From contig NZ_QQOA01000010.1 in NCBI RefSeq assembly GCF_003443895.1, positions 62,001 to 126,000 on the forward strand: a stretch of 64,000 nt of DNA. The letters run 5' to 3'. Source of the stretch: Paraburkholderia phosphatilytica. GTDB taxonomy: Bacteria > Pseudomonadota > Gammaproteobacteria > Burkholderiales > Burkholderiaceae. Shown here in pieces: positions 57,664-64,000 of the stretch. A program made the translations under genes and the position numbers. Below the pieces are notes generated by a model. That model had not been told where the DNA came from. It saw only the letters and a list, made by a program, of their open reading frames with translations, and ran no database searches. Numbering within the stretch: the stretch's first letter is position 1; every line of letters starts with the position of its first letter.

Positions 57664-58866
57664 ATGAGCAACAAACAACTGCAGGACGCTTACATCGTCG
57701 CCGCGAGCCGCACGCCGATCGGCAAGGCGCCGCGCGGCGTGTTCAGGAACACGCGCCCCGACGAACTGCTGACGCACGCGATCAAGGCCGCGGTCGCCCA
57801 GGTACCGGGCCTCGACACCAGCGTGATCGAAGACGCGATCGTCGGTTGCGCGATTCCCGAAGCGGAGCAGGGCCTGAACGTCGCGCGGATCGGCGCGCTG
57901 CTGTCGGGCCTGCCGAATTCGGTCGGCGGTGTGACGGTGAACCGTTTCTGCGCTTCGGGCGTGACCGCGCTTGCGATGGCGGCGGACCGCATCCGCGTCG
58001 GCGAAGCCGATGCGATGATCGCGGGCGGCTGCGAGTCGATGAGCATGGTGCCGATGATGGGCAACAAGCCGTCGCTGTCGCCGCACATTTTCGATCGCGA
58101 CGAGAACGTCGGCATCGCGTACGGCATGGGCCTGACGGCCGAGAAGGTCGCGGAGCGCTGGAAAGTGAGCCGCGAAGCGCAGGACGCGTTCGCCGTCGAA
58201 TCGCATCGCCGTGCGCTGGCGGCGCAGCAAGCCGGCGAATTCGCGGACGAGATCGCCGTGTACACGCTCGCCGAACGTTTCCCCGATCTGGCGACGGGCG
58301 AGATCAAGGTGAACAGCCGCGAAATCGCGCTCGACGAAGGTCCGCGCGCGGACACGACCATGGACGGCCTCGCGAAGCTGCGCGCGGTGTTCGCGAACAG
58401 GGGCTCGGTGACAGCGGGCAACAGCTCGCAGACGTCGGACGGCGCGGGCGCGCTGATCGTCGTGTCGGAAAAAATCCTGAAGCAGTTCAACCTGACGCCG
58501 CTCGCGCGCTTCGCGAGTTTTGCCGTGCGCGGTGTGCCGCCGGAGATCATGGGCATCGGGCCGAAGGAAGCGATTCCGGCCGCGCTGAAGGCGGCCGGCC
58601 TGAAGCAGGACGACCTCGACTGGATCGAGCTCAACGAAGCGTTCGCCGCGCAGTCGCTGGCGGTGATCCAGGACCTGGGCCTCGACACGTCCAAGGTGAA
58701 CCCGATGGGCGGCGCGATCGCACTGGGCCATCCGCTCGGCGCGACGGGCGCGATCCGTGCGGCGACGGTGGTGCACGGCCTGCGCCGGCGCAACCTGAAG
58801 TACGGCATGGTGACGATGTGCGTCGGCACCGGCATGGGCGCGGCGGGCATCATCGAACGTCTGTAA
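57664..58866 (+). CDS. fadA: Acetyl-CoA C-acyltransferase (3-ketoacyl-CoA thiolase)
   Basis: 400 residues from the ATG at 57664, after TGGAGCTGAG. Active-site Cys96 in VNRFCASGV, the GHPLGATGA His region and the second Cys in MCVGTGMG. It completes each turn of beta-oxidation by thiolysis. The tight spacing to the upstream fusion gene indicates one operon with the acyl-CoA dehydrogenase. Confidence 0.95.
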   Translation: MSNKQLQDAYIVAASRTPIGKAPRGVFRNTRPDELLTHAIKAAVAQVPGLDTSVIEDAIVGCAIPEAEQGLNVARIGALLSGLPNSVGGVTVNRFCASGVTALAMAADRIRVGEADAMIAGGCESMSMVPMMGNKPSLSPHIFDRDENVGIAYGMGLTAEKVAERWKVSREAQDAFAVESHRRALAAQQAGEFADEIAVYTLAERFPDLATGEIKVNSREIALDEGPRADTTMDGLAKLRAVFANRGSVTAGNSSQTSDGAGALIVVSEKILKQFNLTPLARFASFAVRGVPPEIMGIGPKEAIPAALKAAGLKQDDLDWIELNEAFAAQSLAVIQDLGLDTSKVNPMGGAIALGHPLGATGAIRAATVVHGLRRRNLKYGMVTMCVGTGMGAAGIIERL

Positions 58867-58922
58867 CGGTCGTACCTGCGATGCGCGGCTTGCGCGTCTC
58901 ATGCGTCGCGTGACGCACTCCC

Positions 58923-58957
58923 AACGGTTCGCGGGCCTGTGGCTTGCGGACCGTTTT
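58923..58957 (+). terminator. Imperfect hairpin with T4 between fadA and the crotonase gene
   Basis: AACGGTTCGC and GCGGACCGTT pair over 9 of 10 positions with a 13-base loop and run into TTTT. It may partly end the fadA transcript before the last gene. Confidence 0.4.
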
Positions 58958-58986
58958 CGTATTCAGAAGGCACTGAGGAGATGACG

Positions 58987-59751
58987 ATGGATATCCTGGT
59001 CGAGCGCGGCAACGGCGTGCTCACGATCGCGTTCAACCGGCCGGAGCGCAAGAACGCGATCACGGCCGCGATGTACCAGACGATGGCCGATGCGCTCGTC
59101 GCCGCGAAGACCGACACGGCGGTGCGCGCGATCCTGATTCACGGCAGCCCCGGCATCTTCAGCGCGGGCAACGATCTCGAAGACTTCCTGAAGTCGCCGC
59201 CTGCCGGCGAGAACGCGCCGGTGTTCCAGTTCCTGCGCGCGATCAGCGCGGCGGAGAAGCCGGTCGTCGCGGCGGTGACGGGGCACGCGGTGGGTATCGG
59301 CACGACGCTGCTGCTGCACTGCGACCTCGTCTACGCGGCTGACAGCGCGACGTTCTCGCTGCCGTTCGCGCAGCTGGGCCTGTGCCCGGAGGCAGCGTCG
59401 AGCCTGCTGCTGCAGCGCGTCGCGGGTTATCAGGCGGCGGCGGAAAGGCTGCTGCTCGGCGAAGCGTTCGATGCGCGCGAAGCACACCGGATGGGCATCG
59501 TGAACCAGGTGCTGCCCGCGGCCGACGTGCTGCGGCATGCGCAGGCGCAGGCGGCGAAGCTGGTCGCGCTGCCAGCGTCGTCGCTGCGTGTGACGAAAGC
59601 GCTGATGAAACGCGCGGCGCAGCATGAGATCGACACGCAGATGGTCGAAGAGGCGGTGCACTTCGGCAAGATGCTGCTCGCGCCGGAAGCGCGTGAAGCG
59701 TTCAAGGCGTTCTTTGAGAAGCGCAAGCCGGATTTCAGTTCGTTTTCGTAG
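58987..59751 (+). CDS. Enoyl-CoA hydratase/isomerase family protein
   Basis: 254 residues. ATG 58987 is chosen over ATG 58981 because GAGGAG ends at 58980, which gives 6-base spacing only to the second. Crotonase fold: PGIFSAGNDLEDFL and GHAVGIGTTLLLHCDLVYA form the oxyanion hole; FAQLGLCPEAASSLLL carries the later acidic residue in the pattern of enoyl-CoA isomerases. Likely a hydratase or delta3-delta2 isomerase helping with unsaturated chains. Last gene of the beta-oxidation set. Confidence 0.88.
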   Translation: MDILVERGNGVLTIAFNRPERKNAITAAMYQTMADALVAAKTDTAVRAILIHGSPGIFSAGNDLEDFLKSPPAGENAPVFQFLRAISAAEKPVVAAVTGHAVGIGTTLLLHCDLVYAADSATFSLPFAQLGLCPEAASSLLLQRVAGYQAAAERLLLGEAFDAREAHRMGIVNQVLPAADVLRHAQAQAAKLVALPASSLRVTKALMKRAAQHEIDTQMVEEAVHFGKMLLAPEAREAFKAFFEKRKPDFSSFS

Positions 59752-59796
59752 GGGGAGGGGAGGCGCGTCGCGCCGTACTGCGGCCCCCCACCTCCC

Positions 59797-60618
59797 TCAC
59801 TCGCTGTAATCCACATAGCTCCGTTCGCGGCAGAAGCTCGCGAGCCGGATACCGGCCGTGCGCGCGATCGTGATCGCGAGCGACGACGGCGCCGAGATGG
59901 TCGCGACCATCGGCACGCCGACGCGCGCCGCCTTTCGCACCAGTTCGTAGCTTGCGCGGCTCGACAGGAACACGAAGCCGTCATGCGTGTCCTGGCGGTC
60001 CAGCACCAGCTGGCCGATCAGCTTGTCGAGCGCGTTGTGCCGGCCCACGTCTTCGAACGCGCAGCGGATCGCGCCCTGCGCGTCGCACCACGCGGCCGCG
60101 TGCAGGCCGCCGGTCAGCTTCGTCAGCGCCTGATGGGCGGGCAGTTCGCGCGCCGCGCGAGCGATCGCATCCGGCGCCAGGCGCGCGAGAAAGCCGGTGT
60201 CCGGCACGCGCTCGGGCTGCAGGTCGAGCAGATCGATGCTCTCGATTCCGCACACGCCGCAGCCGGTGCGGCCCGCGAGCGCGCGGCGCCGCTCCTTCAG
60301 CGCGACGAAATGCTGCTGCACGATCTGCAGATGAACTTCCGCGTGCGGCAGGTCGCCCGCTTCGAAATACGCGACTTCGATATCGTGGATGTCGCTGCCG
60401 CGTTCGACGATCCCTTCCGATATCGCGAAACCGACCGCGAACGCCTCCAGATCGCGCGGCGTGCACATCATCACCGCGTGCGAAATGCCGTTGAATACCA
60501 GCGCGACCGGCCACTCCTGACCGACCTGATCGGTGAGCGATTCGGTCGCACCGTCACGATGCCGCCGCACCTGCTGTGCGATGACGCCGGGTTGCCCGGC
60601 CGTATCCAGATCGTTCAA
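59797..60618 (-). CDS. fdhD: Formate dehydrogenase accessory sulfurtransferase FdhD
   Basis: 273 residues. The start is TTG at 60618: GGGAGG lies 6 bases before it and no ATG is near. The persulfide-carrying cysteines are Cys120 and Cys123 in GRTGCGVCGIESI. SRASYELVRKAARVGVPMVA and the early PVALVFNGISHAVMMCTPRD are family segments. FdhD moves sulfur from IscS to the bis-MGD molybdenum cofactor of formate dehydrogenases, none of which is in the window. It diverges from the nitrate-reductase-associated gene. Confidence 0.95.
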   Translation of the reverse strand: MNDLDTAGQPGVIAQQVRRHRDGATESLTDQVGQEWPVALVFNGISHAVMMCTPRDLEAFAVGFAISEGIVERGSDIHDIEVAYFEAGDLPHAEVHLQIVQQHFVALKERRRALAGRTGCGVCGIESIDLLDLQPERVPDTGFLARLAPDAIARAARELPAHQALTKLTGGLHAAAWCDAQGAIRCAFEDVGRHNALDKLIGQLVLDRQDTHDGFVFLSSRASYELVRKAARVGVPMVATISAPSSLAITIARTAGIRLASFCRERSYVDYSE

Positions 60619-60785
60619 GTGAAGCCTCCCGTTGCCGACCCGCCGCCATCCGACGCGTCGCGAATAAGGTTCTAAAATACCTCAAGCCGGCCCCGCGCGC
60701 CGGCCGCGGCTCGCACGGGCCGCACTGCGCGATTCTGCCGCACCGCATCGATTGCACGCACACCGAGCACACCGAGGACACTGCC

Positions 60786-61262
60786 ATGGGCCTGAGCGAA
60801 GCGCCGATCCTGTTCGGTTTCGAAACCGTCTCTTCCGAGAATCTCACCTACATCCCGATGTCGGTGCGCTTCAACCTCGACCGCTTCGGGCTGCGGATCT
60901 CGCTGCAGCAGTGGCAGGCGCTGCCGCACGAAGACCGAGTGCTGCTGGCGCGCTTCCCGGTCGAGGAAGACGCGGCGATCGAGCCGAACTTCGATCATGC
61001 GCTGTTCGAAATGCTGCGCACGCACGCGAATGTCGAGCCGGAGTGGTTCACGCCGGAGGAATCGCCCGCGTGGCGCAACACCGACAGCGTGCCGGAAGGG
61101 ATCGCCAACCAGGCGGCGCTCGCCAACGTCGGCACGCCCACGCCTGCCCAGTGGGCGCGGCTCGACGGCTTCCAGCGATACGTGCTCGCCAAGCTGTCCC
61201 GCAAGCCGGAAGGCAACCACGACTTCATTCCCGCGATGAAGGAGTTCGGTCTGCTCCAGTAA
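60786..61262 (+). CDS. Nitrate reductase associated protein (NRAP family)
   Basis: 158 residues. The sequence ILFGFETVSSENLTYIPMSV at the N-terminus, then VRFNLDRFGLRISLQQWQAL and LDGFQRYVLAKLSRKPEGNH, match a small conserved family found beside nitrate reductase or cyanobacterial nar genes and named after that. The function is unknown. Here its neighbour is fdhD, which serves another molybdoenzyme, so the link to molybdenum enzymes seems real. It diverges from fdhD by 167 bases. Confidence 0.75.
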   Translation: MGLSEAPILFGFETVSSENLTYIPMSVRFNLDRFGLRISLQQWQALPHEDRVLLARFPVEEDAAIEPNFDHALFEMLRTHANVEPEWFTPEESPAWRNTDSVPEGIANQAALANVGTPTPAQWARLDGFQRYVLAKLSRKPEGNHDFIPAMKEFGLLQ

Positions 61263-61460
61263 CGGGTGGTAACGCTTCCAGAATTTGTAGGATAAGTCTC
61301 AACTCTGTCCCCTCGCTGCCGTTATCCAGAAGTTGGCACGTAGCAGCCGGCACCTTGCGGCATCCACTTCCACGCAAGGCGCCCGAGGCAGGCCGCGCCC
61401 CGTCCGGGCTGCGGCGCCGCTGGCGCGCACCGCCGGCTGCACGGACGAAGCTGGGAACCC

Positions 61461-64000
61461 ATGAATCCTTTCCTATCGAAGCGGCTGCTGATCAATATCG
61501 CAGTCGTGGTGGTGGCAGTCGGCGCGAACGCGGTGGTGGCGTACACGCAGATCCGCGGCCAATGCCAGGCCGACGCGCGCACGATGCACGCCACCGCCAT
61601 CCGTCAGACGCTCGACGCCTGGCGCGCGACCCTCGACGAGGGAACGGCTGCGCTCGGCCGTTTCGCGTCGAACGGCGCGCTCGAACCCGCCGCGCGGGCC
61701 AGCGAGCGCACGCGCACTTTCACCGGCCTCGAAGCGACGTTGCGCGACGCGTTTGCCGCCGACCCCGACGCCACGGCTCGCCTCGACCGGGTCTCGACCG
61801 AGACGCTGCAGTTCGAGCTGGATCTTCAGTCCGCACTGGCTCGCGGGGCCGACGCCGAACATCGGGAGGCCGCGCAGACAGGGTCAACCCCGGCAGCCGC
61901 CGTCCAGCTCGCAACAGCCCGCACGGCGGCCGCGGCGGCGTACGTGCGCATCGACCTCGCTACCGCGCACATCAACCACGACATCGCTGCGCTGCGGCAA
62001 TGGGAGGACGCGCAGCTGAAGGCCGTCGTCGACCAGTCGACTCTGGCTGCGCGCCGCGGCGTGCTGATGCTGATCCTGACCATGCTCGGCGGCACGACGC
62101 TGCTGATCTACACGTTCGGCGTGCGCGAAAGCGCCGCGCGCGAGAAGCTGCGCATCGCGCGCTCGCTGTGGAGCAGCGACGGACGGTTCCGCGCGCTGTT
62201 CGACGCGCACCCGGTGCCGATGTACATCTTCGACCGCGAGACGCTGCACTTTCTCGCGGTGAACGCGGCCGCGACCGAGCAATACGGCTATACGGAAGCG
62301 GAATTCCTCGGCATGACGCTGGGCGCGATCCGCTCCGGCGACGAGTTCTCGCGGCTCGAAACCTACCTGCAGCGCAGCGTCTCCGCCGGGCATCAGAGCA
62401 GCACGATGGCGGGCATCTGGCAGCACCGGCGCAAGGACGGCTCGCAGGTGAGCGTGGACATCTCGTACCACGCGCTCAGCTTCATGGGCCGCGACGCGAT
62501 CTTCGTGCTGGCCGACGATGTCACCGACCAGATCAACGCCGAAGCCGAGGCGCAGCGCTCGAAGCAGATGCTCGAGACGGTGATCCACAACATTCCGCAG
62601 CGCATTTTCTGGAAAGACCGCGAGTCGCGCTATCTGGGCTGTAATGCTGCGTTCGCGCGCGATGCGGGCCTCGCGTATCCGGAGCAGCTGATCGGCAAGA
62701 CCGATTTCGAGCTGCCATGGCGCGCCTACGCGGACACGCTGCGCGCCGACGACCATGAGGTCGCCACGTCGGGCGTGCCGAAACTGCATTACGAAACCAG
62801 TCTGACGATCGACGGTGGCCCCGTCACCGTGATCACGAACAAGCTGCCGCTCACCGACAGCGACGGGCGCGTGATGGGCGTGCTCGGCGCCTATACGGAC
62901 GTGACCGAGCGCCGCCGCGCCGATCTCGCGCTGCGTCTGCAGAGCCGCGCGCTCGATGCGAGCGTGAACGCGATCCTGATCACCGCGCCGTCCGACAACG
63001 GCAACCTGATCGAGTACGTGAACCCGGCGTTCAAGCGGATCACCGGCTACGACCCGTCCGAGGTGATGGGACAGGACTGCCGCGTGCTGCAGCGCGACGA
63101 CCGCGACCAGGAAGGGCTCGCCGCGATCCGCCAGGGCCTCGCGATGAACCGCGAGGTCAGCGCCGTGCTGCGCAACTATCGCAAGGACGGCGCGCTGTTC
63201 TGGAACCAGCTCTACATCGCGCCGGTGCCGGACGCGGACGGCCAGACCACCCACCACATCGGCGTGATCAACGACGTGACCGAGCTGATCCGCTATCAGG
63301 AGCAGCTCGAATATCAGGCGAACTACGACGGGCTCACCCGGCTGCCGAACCGCAACCTGCTGCGCGACCGTCTGCAGCAGGCGCTGGTCGCGGCCACGCG
63401 CCGCGAACTCGGCGTCGCGGTGGTGTTCATCGACCTCGACGGCTTCAAGAACGTCAACGACAGCCTCGGCCATAGCGTCGGCGACCGGTTGCTGTCGGTG
63501 GTCGCGGAGCGGCTCGCGCGTTGCGCGCGGGCGAGCGATACGGTCGCGCGGCATGGCGGCGACGAGTTCGTGGTGGTGGTCACCGATACCGTCGACGAGC
63601 AGTCGCTGATCGCGTGGATGGAGCGCGTGCGCGCGGCGATCTCCGAGCCCGTGTGGCTCGACGGCACCGAGCTCTATGTGGGCTGCAGCATGGGCGCGAG
63701 CCTGTTCCCGCAGGATGGCGAGGACGTCGAAACGCTGATGAAGAAGGCCGACCTCGCGATGTACCGCGCGAAGGACATGGGCCGCAACACGTTCCAGTTC
63801 TACCAGCCGGAGATGAACGCGAGCGCGGGTGCGCGCCTGTCGCTCGAACGCCGGCTGCGCCGCGCGCTGCGCGACAACGAGTTCCTGCTGCACTACCAGC
63901 CGCAGGTCGATCTCTCGACGGGCCGCATCGTCGGTCTGGAGGCGCTGGTGCGCTGGCGCGATCCCGAAGTCGGGCTGGTGCCGCCGTCATCGTTCATCCC
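61461..64000 (+). CDS. Membrane PAS-GGDEF-EAL protein (diguanylate cyclase/phosphodiesterase), 3' end cut by the window
   Basis: The frame opens at the ATG at 61461 and runs off the window, about 846 codons seen. Membrane helix at about residues 8-27, a periplasmic region of about 165 residues, a second helix near 199-219, then three PAS domains (from about 240, 369 and 495) with PAC motifs. The GGDEF domain begins near 621: [13 protein letters not shown], intact RHGGDEF near 697 and an inhibitory I-site RASD five residues before it. An EAL domain starts at YQPQVD with GLEALVRW near 825. Both activities look possible from the visible part. A sensor controlling cyclic di-GMP; the signal is unknown. 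Confidence 0.93.
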   Translation, partial: MNPFLSKRLLINIAVVVVAVGANAVVAYTQIRGQCQADARTMHATAIRQTLDAWRATLDEGTAALGRFASNGALEPAARASERTRTFTGLEATLRDAFAADPDATARLDRVSTETLQFELDLQSALARGADAEHREAAQTGSTPAAAVQLATARTAAAAAYVRIDLATAHINHDIAALRQWEDAQLKAVVDQSTLAARRGVLMLILTMLGGTTLLIYTFGVRESAAREKLRIARSLWSSDGRFRALFDAHPVPMYIFDRETLHFLAVNAAATEQYGYTEAEFLGMTLGAIRSGDEFSRLETYLQRSVSAGHQSSTMAGIWQHRRKDGSQVSVDISYHALSFMGRDAIFVLADDVTDQINAEAEAQRSKQMLETVIHNIPQRIFWKDRESRYLGCNAAFARDAGLAYPEQLIGKTDFELPWRAYADTLRADDHEVATSGVPKLHYETSLTIDGGPVTVITNKLPLTDSDGRVMGVLGAYTDVTERRRADLALRLQSRALDASVNAILITAPSDNGNLIEYVNPAFKRITGYDPSEVMGQDCRVLQRDDRDQEGLAAIRQGLAMNREVSAVLRNYRKDGALFWNQLYIAPVPDADGQTTHHIGVINDVTELIRYQEQLEYQANYDGLTRLPNRNLLRDRLQQALVAATRRELGVAVVFIDLDGFKNVNDSLGHSVGDRLLSVVAERLARCARASDTVARHGGDEFVVVVTDTVDEQSLIAWMERVRAAISEPVWLDGTELYVGCSMGASLFPQDGEDVETLMKKADLAMYRAKDMGRNTFQFYQPEMNASAGARLSLERRLRRALRDNEFLLHYQPQVDLSTGRIVGLEALVRWRDPEVGLVPPSSFI

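Noticed and set aside
61884..63893. 669-codon minus-strand frame under the GGDEF/EAL gene
   Set aside because: No family motif; the plus strand carries intact PAS, GGDEF and EAL signatures.

Overview
The window is about 64 kb of high-GC chromosomal DNA from a betaproteobacterium, most probably Burkholderia sensu lato (Paraburkholderia, Caballeronia or Burkholderia). The evidence is gene content and order: the run kdsD-kdsC-lptC-lptA-lptB-rpoN-hpf-ptsN-hprK-rapZ, the set ubiE-Tim44-ubiJ-ubiB, the series fmdB-DUF502-aspS-nudB-clsB, a 1365-residue FAD/Fe-S fusion protein and GC-rich third codon positions throughout. Almost all genes are ordinary chromosomal genes. I see no insertion sequence, prophage, CRISPR array, tRNA or rRNA. 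The window cuts a LON-domain gene at the left edge and a GGDEF/EAL gene at the right edge.

Layout. 1-9.2 kb, minus strand: lipopolysaccharide inner-core sugar synthesis and export (kdsD, kdsC, lptC, lptA, lptB), sigma-54, the hibernation factor, the nitrogen-PTS remnant (ptsN, hprK, rapZ) and a LON-like protein. 9.3-14.5 kb, plus strand: a Kef-type antiporter, apt, a LysE exporter, a DUF4743 Nudix hydrolase and purU. 14.6-20.9 kb: an AI-2E permease and uvrA on minus, an MFS transporter and ssb on plus. 21-28.4 kb is accessory in flavour: a divergent LysR/MFS pair, a secreted CHRD protein, an HSL-type esterase, an EcsC protein and a DHA2 efflux pump with its MarR regulator. 28.4-32.7 kb is a D-amino-acid salvage cluster: a PLP deaminase divergent from an RpiR regulator, a D-aminoacylase and RidA. 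32.8-36.4 kb, minus strand: ilvA, a 5'-nucleotidase and queF. 37-42.1 kb: the FAD/Fe-S oxidoreductase, a HIT protein and a DUF971 protein. 42.2-52.3 kb: ubiquinone genes, a TPMT-like methyltransferase, fmdB, DUF502, aspS, nudB and clsB. 52.4-59.8 kb: a TetR regulator and beta-oxidation genes. 59.8-64 kb: fdhD, a nitrate-reductase-associated protein and a PAS-GGDEF-EAL protein.

The most interesting signal is in the 5' leader of ilvA, on the minus strand. A 20-residue open frame with four Ile codons overlaps a small hairpin. It is followed by a segment able to pair with the left arm of a strong intrinsic terminator, whose U-tract lies about 65 bases before the ilvA start. These are all the parts of a classical ribosome-stalling attenuator. 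Because nt5 and queF follow ilvA closely, they may be under the same control. Other regulatory signals read from sequence are an 18-bp perfect palindrome inside the promoter of the TetR/beta-oxidation set, nested palindromes between lysR and its MFS gene, an AT-rich palindrome between the deaminase and rpiR, a 12-bp palindrome at the expected transcription start of the MarR-linked pump, and an extended -10 so close to kdsD that its mRNA may be leaderless.
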